DNA of 64,000 nt, from assembly GCF_009866525.1 (NCBI RefSeq), contig NZ_CM020866.1:927353-991352 (forward strand). Direction: 5' to 3'. This document shows positions 1 to 11,684 of this stretch, piece by piece; within the stretch, counting starts at the first letter, position 1; each line of letters opens with the position of its first letter. The notes below the pieces were generated by a model. That model was given only the letters and a program-made list of their open reading frames with translations. It had not been told where the DNA came from and did not search any database. The position numbers and the translations under genes were made by a program. Origin of the DNA: Spiroplasma poulsonii. Its GTDB lineage: Bacteria > Bacillota_I > Bacilli_A > Mycoplasmatales > Mycoplasmataceae.

Positions 1-6
1 GGTAAA

Positions 7-1500
7 ATGAATAATGTTTTATCTTTAAATACAGGAGATTATATTTTAAATTTTTTTAAAGAATTTATTGGAACTTCGGCAATCTTAATTGGATTATTTG
101 CGCTTATTGGTTGTTTATTACAACGAAAGAAATTTACAGAAACTATTTCAGCAACAATTAAAACAATAATTGGATTTTTAATTATCGGTGGTGGTGCCGG
201 TATTTTAGCAGGAGCAGTTGGTAAACTAGGGAACGCTTTTAATTTATTATTTAGTATTAATGGAATTATTGCTAATAATGATGTTATTCCAGGGTTATTC
301 TTAAATGTCTTACCAAGAATTGTTTTAGCGGGATCATTAATTATGATTTGTGCAATGCTGTTAAATATCTTATTAGCTCGCATTACATTACATAAATATA
401 TTTATTTAACAGGTCATGTTTTATTTTATTTATCAGTAATGTTTGCTAGTGCTTTAAATTTAGCTGGATTAAATTTACAAGAAGATTTACCAATTATTGT
501 TATTACGGGGTCATTATTTGTTTCATTATGAATGATTATTTCACCAGCGTTTTTAAATAAACATGTTATCAAAATTACAAAATCAAATACATTAGCAGTT
601 GGTCATACTGGTTCATTGTCATATTTGTTTTCAGCATGAGTTGATATTTTAATTGCAAAAATAAGTAAAAAACCACTTAAATCAACAGAGGAAATTAATT
701 TTCCAAAAGGACTAAGTTTTCTACGCAATACTAATATTGCAATTGCAATGTTCTTTTTATATTTAATTATTTACTTTACGGCCTGAGGGGTTAAAGGTTA
801 TGATGCTTTAGTTAACGCCAATGTTATTGCTAATAACCAAGATGTTTTTGTGCAAGGGTTATTACAATCATTTTTGTTTGCTGCTGGGGTTGAAGTGTTA
901 CTAATTGGAGTTAGAATGTTTATTGCTGAAATTGTTTCTTCGTTTAAAGGAATTTCTCAGAAGTTAGTCCCTAATGCCAAAGCGGCCTTGGATTGTCCAA
1001 CAATGTTTCCTTATGCGCAAAATGCTGTTTTAATTGGTTTTATTGCGTCATTTATTGGTGGAATTTTTGGAATGGCAATTACAATTGGGATTGTCCATAG
1101 TATTGGTCTTCAAGATTCAAGGATTATTGGATGAGCAATTGTAATCCCAAGTATTGTTCCGCATTTTTTTGTTGGCGCAACAGCCGGGGTTTTTGGTAAT
1201 GCACATGGTGGAATTTTAGGAGCTATCTTTGGTCCATTTATTAATGGGATTTTAATGAGTTTCATTCCATTTTTATTCTTTGGGTTAAGATATATGCAAA
1301 CATTACCTAATGTTGATGGTAGTTTAAATGTCTTAACGTAAGGAAATAGTGATTTCTTATTGGAATTACCAATTGCTGCGTTAGGGCAACTAGTTGGGCG
1401 AAAAACGAGTTTATGATTATTACCATTAATTGCTATTATGCTTTAAATGTTATTTCCAATTATTAATTTAGTTACTTTTTTATCTCGTAAAAAATGGTAA
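7..1500 (+). pseudogene. ulaA: Ascorbate-type PTS permease IIC (UlaA family), broken
   Basis: Reading TGA as Trp, the frame from ATG 7 encodes a polytopic membrane protein of the UlaA/SgaT IIC family, which takes up and phosphorylates L-ascorbate with the IIB and IIA parts of the PTS. Seen: many hydrophobic segments, and family-like stretches such as GNAHGGILGAIFGPFINGIL near residue 400. TAA stops fall at 1339-1341 and 1444-1446. The same frame clearly continues through them (LLELPIAALGQLVGRKTSLW) to TAA 1498-1500. The IIB part follows immediately in another frame, so the parent was probably an IIC-IIB fusion. A shortened 444-residue product is possible, but the decay of all three neighbouring genes argues for a pseudogene. 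The promoter lies outside the window. Confidence 0.8.
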
Positions 1501-1501
1501 T

Positions 1502-1876
1502 AAAAATTTAACTTCAATAACAACAAACAAAAAAGTTTCAGCAAACAATTCAGAAAGTTTATTATCGATAAATAAAACAGTTAACTTACAGCAACGCAAT
1601 AAACTTGTTGCTGTTTGTTGGTAAGGTTTAGGATCGTCCCTGATAATTGAAATGAATATTAAAAATGTTATTGAAGAATTAAAATTAGAAAATATCGAAG
1701 TTAGTCACACGAATATTAATGCGTTTGATCCAAATGATCAGAACATTCTGGCTGTTATTTGTGGTTCGGATTTAGTTAATTCGATTTCTTATCAAGATAA
1801 AATTGTTTTAGATAATTTATTAGATGATAATGAATTAAAAACTAAGTTAATTGAATTTTTAAAAGCTTATGAATAA
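1502..1876 (+). pseudogene. Ascorbate-type PTS IIB domain, broken
   Basis: The frame starting just after the IIC stop reads a linker, then LVAVCW, a TAA stop at about 1622-1624, then GLGSSLIIEMN and a full IIB domain tail ending with TAA 1874-1876. The motif VC-x-x-GLGSS is the phosphorylation loop of ascorbate-type IIB proteins. The cysteine that carries the phosphate is present, but the stop lies two codons after it. A 74-residue piece could start at ATG 1652, but it would lack that cysteine. The final ATGAATAA overlaps the start of the epimerase gene, showing original translational coupling. With IIC frame-shifted upstream, no working PTS can be made from this locus. Confidence 0.75.
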
Positions 1877-2537
1877 GAAGTTTTTATTAACCCCATCAAT
1901 TTATTGTGCCGATACCACTAATTTTTATACAGAAATTAAAAAATTACAAACAATAGGTATTAATTGAATTCATTTTGATGTTATGGATGGTGTTTTTGTT
2001 CAAAACTATGGTTTAGGTCCAAAACAACTTAATGATATTAAAAAACATTATCCAAATTTAACAATTGATGTTCATATAATGGGGATTAATTTATTCAACA
2101 AACTCCCATTATTTGTTCAAGCTGATTATATTACTTTTCATTGAGCAAGTGTTAAAGATTACCAAGAAGCTAATGAATTAATTACAATAATTAAACAACA
2201 ACACTGCAAAGTGGGGATTGCGTTAGATTTACTAAATGATATTTTTGAAATTAGTGATCTTTTGCCAAGAATTGATTTAATTACCATTATGGCAATTAAA
2301 CCGGGCTTTGTTGGTCAAAGTTTTGAACCAATCGTATGACAAAAAATTAAGAAGATTAAAATCCTAAAACAGTAGCAGCCACATTTATTATTTCAAATCG
2401 ATGGGGGAGTACGCTGAAATAATATTCAGCAATTAATTACAAATGCGGTTGATTTAATTGTTGTTGGGTCTTTATTATTTGGAGAACAAGAATATCAAAA
2501 TGTTATTGATAAAATTAATAAATTAAAAATTTTGTAA
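1869..2537 (+). pseudogene. Ribulose-phosphate 3-epimerase family, amber stop
   Basis: The frame encodes a TIM-barrel sugar-phosphate epimerase: LTPSIYCAD at the N-terminus, HFDVMDGVFVQN (metal-binding His/Asp), TIDVHIM, HWAS, AIKPGFVGQ, and DGGVRW followed by VVGSLLF near the C-terminus. Length (222 codons) matches the family. An in-frame TAG at 2373-2375 follows ILKQ, just before the substrate phosphate loop, so the product would lack its last quarter. The start ATG overlaps the stop of the IIB piece. It sat at the end of an ascorbate/pentose PTS operon and would have interconverted pentulose-5-phosphates; the exact substrate (ribulose, allulose or a ula intermediate) cannot be told from sequence. 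Confidence 0.8.
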
Positions 2538-2566
2538 AATAGGATTAACATTAATCCTATTTTTTT
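2538..2566 (+). terminator. Rho-independent terminator of the PTS/epimerase operon
   Basis: A perfect 10-bp stem, AATAGGATTA with loop ACAT, is followed by a run of six or more T. It begins one base after the epimerase stop codon. Confidence 0.9.
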
Positions 2567-2738
2567 AAAATAATATTAAATTCACTAACAGTTGTAAAGT
2601 AATAATATTTTCGTAAATTATTATATCAAAAGACAAACCTTATTAATCTATTTGTTATGGAAATAAAATTATTTTATTATTTTAAAACTAATAATATTTG
2701 TTTTGCAATTTAATTAAGAAAAAGAAAGGAAATAAAAA

Positions 2739-3986
2739 ATGCGCAAAATATTAGTAATATTAGGAACTCTTGCAATGTCAGGTTCTACAATTTTACCTAG
2801 CATTGTTACTAATCTTACTTTAAAACAAAATAAATTAGCAATAAATCAATTAGCAATAAATAAAAATCCATCATCAGAAATACCTTCATTGCTTGGCAAA
2901 GTCAAATATTTGTCAGATTTGAAAATAAGACTAAATTTTGATCGTGAAAATATTCTATATTTTAAGGATCGCCTTGGGAATGTTTTCTATGAAGAAGGGA
3001 ATAGTATTTATAACTTGAAACGTGATTGATTATCTTGACCAAAAAAACTTGATCAAATTAGATCAAAAGTAAACATAATAAAAGCAGATAGTGACGACAA
3101 TGTTTACTTTGGAACAGAAAATGGGATATATAAACTAAGTGCTATTTTTAAAACAATAACTAAAATTAAAGAAATAACGCAATCGGTTAAGTCCCTTGCA
3201 TTTGATAAAAGTGATAACATTTATATTGGAACAGAACAAAATGTGTATTATTTTAATCAAATAACAAAAACAATGACAAATCTTTTTGAAGGTTGAGTTG
3301 ATACGATATCAGTTGATAAAAATGATAATTTGTATATTGCTGCTAAAAACGGCGTTTATAAATTAGCCGCTAGAGCAATGAATATTGTGGAATTGCCATA
3401 TCCTAGTTATTATAACGAAAATGAATTATCATTAAATTTTTCTAATAATAAGGCTTTTAATGAAAATTGAACTTCGGAATATTCAAGATTACTTAATTAT
3501 CCTGCTGGTATATATCAGTCTTATAAAAATAAAAAAATAACATTAAAAGTATTATATACTTTTAATCTTGGAACAATTAATCCATTAAATTATGAAAAAC
3601 TTGAACTTATAGGAAATAATTCTGAATTTTATTCAAAAATAAGTTGAGGGAATGATCCATTTAAGGGGAAAAATCCAAATGAATTTAATGGTTCATTATT
3701 AAAAGAAAAAATTTTAAATAAAAATTTATCTTCTAATAATTTTATTGTTTTGAACAATAACAATTTAAAAAAATGTTTTGAAATTCAAAATTTTAATCTT
3801 AATTATACATTATGAGGAAATAAAATTTGAGGAAAACAATTTATTATTTTAAGTTATTATTTTGAAAATGGGAATTATTATTTGCAATTTTCAGTTGTAT
3901 ATAATGTCTTAACAAAAGGAATGTACCGTGGCGGCGGTGGAATCTGAATGGGCTTTGGCCATGGCCTTAGATTATATAATGATTAA
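2739..3986 (+). CDS. Secreted protein with propeller-like repeats
   Basis: 415 residues, unknown function. The ribosome site AAAGGA sits upstream of ATG. The first 25 residues form a signal peptide (MRKILVILGTLAMSGSTIL) of the type seen on spiroplasma surface proteins, but no lipobox cysteine follows, so a secreted or membrane-tethered protein is expected. Residues about 110-215 hold three similar blocks: DNVYFGTENGIYKL, DNIYIGTEQNVYYF and DNLYIAAKNGVYKL, with about 40 residues between them. Such blocks resemble single blades of two-component-regulator-type beta-propellers. Three are too few for a closed propeller, so this may be a reduced or divergent version. The C-terminal half is Asn-rich and unfamiliar, ending GGGGIWMGFGHGLRLYND. 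It is a single gene between terminators. Confidence 0.7.
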
Positions 3987-4139
3987 AAAGGAGGAAAGAT
4001 AGAAACAATTATTGAATGTTATTACATAATATGAATTTAATAAAGTTAATATTGCTTTTCGTCGAAGGACTTGAAATTTCACAAGAAAATTCAGGATAAT
4101 TTTACGATAGAATATTTAATTTAATAAATATTATAACTT

Positions 4140-4176
4140 AAAAGTATAAGAATTATAAATTAATTCTTATACTTTT
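4140..4176 (+). terminator. Strong hairpin terminator
   Basis: A 16-bp perfect inverted repeat (AAAAGTATAAGAATTA arm) with loop TAAAT lies between the secreted-protein gene and the hisS leader. The T tract is short, but the arms themselves end in A and T runs, so it may work in both directions. Confidence 0.7.
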
Positions 4177-4249
4177 AATATTGCAAAATCTGGATTTGGA
4201 ATAAGTTTATAGGTCCCCAAACTTTTATGCTAACTTTGCTTTTAATTAA

Positions 4250-4277
4250 TTTACTTTTTTTAAAAAATAGGTATAAT
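4250..4277 (+). promoter_or_regulatory. Promoter of the hisS-aspS operon
   Basis: A TATAAT -10 box lies at 4272-4277, with TTTACT 16 bases upstream as a -35 candidate. It sits directly upstream of the T-box leader. Confidence 0.6.
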
Positions 4278-4289
4278 TTTAATTGAAAG

Positions 4290-4480
4290 AAATTATTGAT
4301 AAAAATAATTGCTCAGAGAAATAGTGATCGGTGGAAACTATTACCCTTTTAAACAGTGTTGACAACTTCATTATAAAAATTTAATAGATTTTGACAAAAT
4401 AAAGCGCATTAACTAAAAGATAATGAAATAGGATGGCACCGCGATTTTTCGTTCCTAAGAAATCTTTTAGTTTTTTTTAG
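4290..4480 (+). promoter_or_regulatory. T-box riboswitch leader of hisS-aspS, probably tRNA-Asp sensing
   Basis: The core AGGATGGCACCGCG (4430-4443) is the T-box antiterminator sequence that pairs with the free acceptor end of an uncharged tRNA. A terminator stem pairs ACTAAAAGAT (4412-4421) with ATCTTTTAGT (4462-4471), followed by eight T. Upstream, the GGTGGAAAC segment resembles the stem I apical region. In UGGN the variable base is C, which pairs with a G73 discriminator. Bacterial tRNA-Asp has G73 while tRNA-His has C73, and a candidate GAC specifier followed by A lies at 4361-4363. Uncharged tRNA-Asp is therefore the likely ligand (inference). Confidence 0.9.
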
Positions 4481-4495
4481 AGAGGAAAGAAAGTT

Positions 4496-5751
4496 ATGAA
4501 TATTCAAAAACCACGGGGAACCGAAGACATCTATTATGAAAAAGCTAGTGAATTAAGTGCATTAGAATTAATTTTACGAGATATTGTGATGCAGTATAAT
4601 TACCATGAAATTAGAACACCAATCTTTGAAGCAAAAGATTTATTTGTTCGTGCTGTTGGCAATGAAACTGATATTGTGACTAAAGAAATGTTTGAATTAT
4701 TAGATAAAAAAGAACGTGAATTTGTGTTGCGCCCAGAAGCAACCGTGCCTGTGATTCGTAGTATTTTAGAAGATAAATTATATGGGAAATATGAATTACC
4801 ATTAAAATTATTTTATCTTGGGAGTATGTTTCGTTATGAACGACCACAACATGGGCGATTACGACAATTTAATCAGTTTGGTGTTGAAGTTGTTGGGGTA
4901 AAAAATTACTTATTAGATGTTGAAGTAATCTTACTTGGTTATAATCTTTTAAAAGCGCTTGGTTTATCAAATCTTACTTTAAAATTAAATTACTTAGCAG
5001 TTGGGGCAGAACGGACAAAATACATTGCAGTTTTAAAAACGTTTTTAAAAACACAAGATTTATGTGCTGATTGTGCTATTCGGGTGAAAAAAAATCCATT
5101 GCGAGTATTAGATTGTAAAATTGATAATAAAAAATTTGATCAAGCTCCCAAAATTTATGATTATTTAACAGAAAGTGATCAAACCGAATTTAATAATTTA
5201 CAAAATATTTTAACAAAATTAGCAATTCCATTTGTATTAGATCATAAATTAGTCCGCGGGTTAGATTATTATACGTCACTTGTCTTTGAAGTTGTTGTTG
5301 ATAAACAAGAACGAGAATTAACGTTATTAGGCGGGGGGCGATATGACCAATTAGTAAATAGTTTTGAACCTAGTTTAGATTATCCAGCAGTTGGTTTTGC
5401 GCTAGGATTAGAACGATTATTATTAACGTTAACAGAAAATGAAATTAAGTTAGCAGATGAACCTTATTTAGATGTTTATTTAATTTGTTTATCTGATCAT
5501 GCCCGTTATTTTGCATCATCATTGTTATTACTATTACGCGGAAGTGGTTTTCGTGCTGATTGTGATTATTTATCACGTAGTGTTAAAGCACAGTTTAAAT
5601 CATTAGAACGGTTAAAAGCAAAGAATGCAATTATTATTGGTGATGAAGAATTGAAAAAGAATGTTGTTAAAATTAAAAACCAAACAACTGGTAAAGAGCA
5701 AGAAGTTAAGTTTGAAAAAATTATTACATTTTTAAGTAAGGAGAATAAATA

Positions 5752-5752
<1 letters not shown>
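4496..5752 (+). CDS. hisS: Histidyl-tRNA synthetase
   Basis: 418 residues, the usual length, complete and without TGA codons. It is a class II synthetase that charges tRNA-His in the cytoplasm. The N-terminus NIQKPRGTEDI is typical of HisRS. Motif 2 appears as FRYERPQHGRLRQFNQFG near residue 115, the histidine-binding VRGLDYYTSLVFE near residue 255, and motif 3 as AVGFALGLERL near residue 300. A C-terminal anticodon-binding domain follows. Start chosen from AGAGAGGAAAG eight bases upstream. It is first in an operon with aspS under the T-box leader; the stop overlaps the next start as TAATG. Confidence 0.97.
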
Positions 5753-7485
<1,733 letters not shown>

Positions 7486-7513
7486 AAAGATTTAAAATAA
7501 AGAAGGAATTAAA

Positions 7514-8464
7514 ATGTCAACGTATGAGGAAATGTTGTTAATAACAAATAACAGCATATATCAGTTTGCACCAAATGTGATAGCTAAACTTGGTAATTTA
7601 ACAAAGAATAGTTATCGTAAAAAAATTAAGTTTAAAGAAGAACTTTATTTTTTTGAGTATTTTGACCAAAAGATTATTTTTTATAAAATGAATGACTTAA
7701 CAATAACAAAAATTAAGCAAATTTCATTGCCACAAGCATTAATAATAAAGTGTGTTAATTTTTCACAATCAACAACAGAAGAACTTTTGGTATATTATTT
7801 GTATCAAAAAAAAGACCAAGTAGGAATTTATTTATCTTATTATAATTTATCGACAAATCAACAAACCGTTATTTTTGATGAGAAATTACAACTTAATGAA
7901 ATTTTTGCTAGTTGCTCATTATTTGAAAGTGAATATTTAGTGGTTACTTTTCCAGAAGATAATACTAAAAAATTAATTCGGTTCCATAATTACCAATGAG
8001 ATATTATTGCTTCGTTTCGAGATGATGAAACTAAAAATGTGCTAATGATGGTTATTAATAACTATTTATATATTGCAATTGATTTGGTTTTATATCGGAT
8101 GACAAACTCTTTAAAACCAACATTAGTTGTTGAAACGCTTTTTGAAAAGCAGAGCATTATCGGTTTAACGGCTAGTCCGACATGGGATAATAACCGTTAT
8201 TTTTATTTACTTTTAAATGATGGTAGTTTATATCGTAATAATATTTTAACTAATGATTTAACATTAATAACAAAGCTTACTATTAATAATAATGTTGTTT
8301 TAACTGTTCAGTTAATTACCTTTTGGAAGAGCAATCTTCTTATTGCTGGCCAACAAACACAAGGTGATTTAAAAACTGATATTTTATTTTTTATTACACA
8401 AAATAAAAATATTACTATTCAAAAATTAGAAACTAACCTTAATATTACCGAAATATGAGGATAA
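7514..8464 (+). CDS. Uncharacterised protein, possible beta-propeller-like fold
   Basis: 316 residues with two TGA Trp codons. Not recognised. There is no signal peptide or membrane segment, so it is predicted cytoplasmic. The sequence is a run of short hydrophobic strands alternating with polar turns (for example NRYFYLLLNDGSLYRNNILT), which looks like an all-beta repeat protein, though no clear repeat register could be fixed. AAGAAGGAATT provides a ribosome site. It starts 28 bases after aspS with no terminator seen between, so it may be read through from that operon. Composition matches its neighbours, so it is a resident gene rather than recent import. Confidence 0.65.
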
Positions 8465-8587
8465 TGTTCTATTTTTTTGTCTTTTGAGATGAAATATGAA
8501 GATAATATTTAACTAATATCTTAAAATATGTTAAAATATTATAGGAATTATAGGGTAATTAATAGAATATAAAAGGAGGAGTTTCAA

Positions 8588-8803
8588 ATGCCGTGATGAG
8601 CAGGACTTATTATAGGAATTGGTTGTTTAGTTATTGGTGGGGTATTAGGATTTTTAATTACAAAAAAAATTGTACAAAAACAATTACGTGATAATCCTCC
8701 AATTACTGAAAAACAAATTCGGGCAATGTATATGCAAATGGGAAGAAAACCTTCTGAAGCAGACATTAAAAAAGTAATGAATTCAATGAAACGAGCTAAA
8801 TAA
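8588..8803 (+). CDS. UPF0154 (YneF-type) small membrane protein
   Basis: 71 residues, missed by simple ORF calling because Trp3 and Trp4 are TGA codons. One N-terminal membrane segment (AGLIIGIGCLVIGGVLGFLI) is followed by a charged tail with KQLRDNPPITEKQIRAMYMQ and MGRKPSEADIKKVMNSMKR, the hallmark of the YneF/UPF0154 family found across Firmicutes and Mollicutes. The function of that family is unknown. A strong AAAAGGAGG ribosome site sets the start. It is monocistronic, followed by a terminator. Confidence 0.88.
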
Positions 8804-8845
8804 TTTTGTTGAAGAACTTTATTAATTTTTTGCAAATGTAATCTT

Positions 8846-8911
8846 AAACATCAATTAATAAAACAAATCTTTGTAATAAGAGATTATAAATTTTATTAAT
8901 TGATGTTTTTT
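8846..8911 (+). terminator. Terminator after the UPF0154 gene
   Basis: An arm ACATCAATTAATAAAA pairs with TTTTATTAATTGATGT across a 27-base loop, followed by a T run. Confidence 0.75.
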
Positions 8912-9021
8912 AATTTTGCAAAAGTTATTGTAAAAATTATTTTCATAATAAAAGATATATAATAGTTGTAATAGTTGATGGTTAGGGATTAAACAAAACA
9001 ACAGGAGAGAAAGAAATAGTT

Positions 9022-10166
9022 ATGAAAAAAATTTTAAGTTTAGTAAGTGTATTAATAATTAGTGAGACAAGTATGCCAACGTTTATTACCGTTAGCAAAT
9101 ATGAAAAACAAAATAATGGTACTAATACAAAAAATTATACTATTAATGGTAATGATGAACGTATTAAAACTGATGAAGAGGATAATTTTAGTTATTTTGA
9201 GCTTTTGTTAAAACCAGAAACTTTTGAAAATTTAGCACACATTTATTATTCAAATAAGAACGATAAACGGTTATTTAGTAACGCTTTTCTAGAATTTGCT
9301 AAAAAAAATATAACCGGAATATATGGGAATTCGCCTGACTATGCTCTTGGGGAAGCTATATGAGATCATTGAAATGAAATTATTGAGGTATATAAGAACA
9401 GTTCTAAAGACAAAAGAATAAAAATTAATTATAGATTATATACTTCTGTGATTTCTATGAATATTGATCATTTTAATGCTTCCATTGCCCCTAATGACAC
9501 AATATTATATCCAAATTCATATGTTAAAAAATTAAATGATGATTTTAAAAGTGATTTAATAAAGTGAGAAAAAGTTGGTCTAGGAATCATTGAAGATAAC
9601 AATAATAATTATATTTTTGATAGAATTAAAGTTCAATATCCTAATTTAAATATTAATGATATTGAAATTATAAAAAAAGAAGAACTTTTGAGTTTTAGTG
9701 AAGGTTTTTTATTAAAATTAAAAATAAAAGATAATTCTAAAATTTATTCAATAGGAAATATAAAAAATGATTTTATTTTTAATACTAAAGTTAATTTGAA
9801 AAAAATCAATGATATTCTTGTTAATGATCCAAAAGTACAATTATGATTATATAATTTAAAAGATTGAAAAAAGAGAATAAAACGTGAAATTATAGAAGAT
9901 GTTCATAAACTTTCTGAGTCTCAAAAGAATATATGAAGAGATAACGTTGCAGAACAAATGAAAAGCTATATTAGAGATTGAGGCTATATTTTAAATCTAA
10001 TAGAAATTGATTTAAAAATAGAAAAATTAAATAATTCAATAAATAATTTAAAAAAAGATATTGACAATCTTAAACGAGAAATTAATAGAATAAATAAAAA
10101 GATTGATTCAATTTTAAACCCTTCTGATAAATACTATAGTACTACAATGGAATGGCAAGGGTTTTT
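9022..10166 (+). pseudogene. Secreted coiled-coil protein, 5' part (cut by IS3-type element)
   Basis: The frame from ATG 9022 encodes about 382 residues up to the insertion: a signal peptide (MKKILSLVSVLIISETSMP), a hydrophilic Asn/Lys-rich body, and a clear heptad coiled coil near residues 330-370 (LNNSINNLKKDIDNLKREIN). No lipobox is present. The reading frame runs into the IS at about 10167 and would stop at 10213-10215 after a short IS-derived tail. Removing the IS restores the original end at 11344-11460. Function unknown; the signal peptide style is shared with other spiroplasma surface proteins. RBS: AGGAGAGAAAG. Confidence 0.75.
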
Positions 10167-10176
10167 TGGACAAATT

Positions 10177-11013
10177 TTATGTAGAGTAAAGATTTTTATA
10201 TTCAATTGGTGTTAAATAATTTAATTTGCTGTGAATTCGTACATTATTGTATCAATTAACATAGTCAAATAATTCTAATTTAAATTGTTCAATATTTTTA
10301 AATTTTCTGTTTTTAATTAATTCTGTTTTTAAAATTTTATAGGTTGATTCAGAAACAGCATTATCATAAGGACAGCCTGGTTTACTATAAGATTTTGCAA
10401 CATTGTTTTTAGCTAAAAGATTGTAAATGATATTGTTATTAAATTCGCTTCCTTGATCAGTATGAAATATTTTAATATTATCTAAAGAAAAACTAAGCTT
10501 TTTAAAAGTATTTTCAACTAATTTGGCATCTTTATGAGAACTAACATCATAACCAATAACTTCACGATTAAATAAATCAATTAGAAAGCACACATAATAT
10601 CATTTGCTATTGATAGCAACTTGTGTTAAATCACTGACAACAACTTCATGTAGTTTATAATTATTAAATTCTTGATTTAACAAATTATGATATTTGTATA
10701 TAGCGTTTTTGTTACTTTGATGTTTATATTTAAGTTTTGTATAATTGGAAATTAAGTTATATCTTTGCATTATTTTACTAATTTTTATTCGTGATAATAA
10801 AATATTTTGTTGTGCTAACATAACTTTAATTTTTCTTGTGCCATAATTTTTACGACTTTTTAAGAAAATACTGATAACAGCATTATCAATAGTATGGTTT
10901 GATTTAGGATTATTTGATTTCAATTGATAATAAAACGTTGATCTAGGAACTTTTAGTGTTTTGCATAAATTAGTAATTGCATATTTTTCTTTGTTGTTTT
11001 TAATAATTACTAT
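10177..11013 (-). CDS. IS3-family transposase OrfB (rve integrase core)
   Basis: Entered by -1 frameshift from OrfA near 11012. The frame is open for about 278 codons with TGA as Trp: [20 protein letters not shown], the HTH_21-like [14 protein letters not shown], then the DDE core with VVSDLTQV (first Asp), [10 protein letters not shown] (second Asp) and [15 protein letters not shown] (Glu). The C-terminal [19 protein letters not shown] is typical. The stop lies about ten bases inside the terminal repeat. All catalytic residues are visible, so the protein should be functional. Confidence 0.88.
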
Positions 11014-11285
11014 TTTTTGCCTATTATCAGTGTGGCTTGCTTTAAAATATCATTTTCCATTCGTAATTGTTTAATTTCTTTTCTTAGATGAATTAGTTCA
11101 TTTTCTTCTGGGCTTCGATTATCTTTTGCTTTAAATGAACCAGAATTATTGAATTCATAAATTCATTTTCAAACTGTTGATTTACCGACCTGATAGTCAC
11201 TGGACAATTGTTTTGCTGTTTTACCTGTTTTATAAAGACTAACAATTTGTTGTTTAAATTCATCGGTATAATGATTCTTTGCCAT
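11010..11285 (-). CDS. IS3-family transposase OrfA (DNA-binding)
   Basis: 91 residues starting [20 protein letters not shown], with a helix-turn-helix ([21 protein letters not shown]) and a C-terminal leucine-zipper-like helix ([20 protein letters not shown]). This is the IS3 OrfA layout. It ends CAAAAAATAG: six A directly before the stop form a slippery site for -1 frameshifting into OrfB, the normal way IS3 elements make the OrfAB transposase. Two Trp residues are TGA. Confidence 0.88.
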
Positions 11286-11343
11286 AATTACACCTCCATT
11301 TATTAATTTAATTATAATCCTTACTCCACATTATTGTTGTCCA

Positions 11344-11460
11344 ATTTATCTTAACCCATCCACAACAAAAGTTGCTAGTCAAATAACTAAATATATTCCT
11401 CATTTTGGGGAAATTTTAAGTGAAGTATTTGGAGTAATGTCTGTTTTGTGTCAAGTTTAA
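11344..11460 (+). pseudogene. Secreted coiled-coil protein, 3' remnant
   Basis: The 38-codon frame beyond the IS encodes NPSTTKVASQITKYIPHFGE and SEVFGVMSVLCQV, then TAA. It is the natural C-terminus of the gene that begins at 9022, now without a start. The joined protein would be about 420 residues with the coiled coil followed by an amphipathic tail. Confidence 0.65.
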
Positions 11461-11564
11461 AAAGATTTAGTTTACTTAGGTTTATCGTTTACAATTTGTT
11501 ATACAGAGTAATAAGTGTAGTTTGATATTAAATAAAATAAATGTTTAGTATAAATGAATTTTTT

Positions 11565-11593
11565 AAAAAGACTGATTAGAACTCAGTCTTTTT
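11565..11593 (+). terminator. Terminator of the split secreted-protein gene
   Basis: Perfect 11-bp stem AAAAAGACTGA with a 7-base loop; the right arm ends in five T. Positioned 105 bases past the original stop codon. Confidence 0.85.
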
Positions 11594-11684
11594 AAATGAT
11601 AAAAATAGTTTTAATTATGGGGTATTTTTTTCAAGTTAAAATTGTAGTATAATATATAAGTAAAAACATATGGGGGTTTTAATA

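Larger units (their letters stand above)
10167..11343 (-). mobile_element. IS3-family insertion sequence
   Basis: About 1.18 kb. Imperfect terminal repeats of about 28 bp: both ends read inward TTGGACAA... then a GAGTAA-x-GATT block, and the tips follow the TGGACAA...TTGTCCA form. Two overlapping minus-strand frames encode a helix-turn-helix OrfA and a DDE OrfB, joined by a probable -1 frameshift. No clear target duplication is visible next to the tips, so the exact end could be a base or two off. Its insertion split a secreted-protein gene. Both frames look intact, so it may be active. Confidence 0.88.

Noticed and set aside
39..383. Minus-strand ORF opposite the PTS IIC gene
   Set aside because: Shadow of the IIC coding frame; no ribosome site and no protein-like signature.
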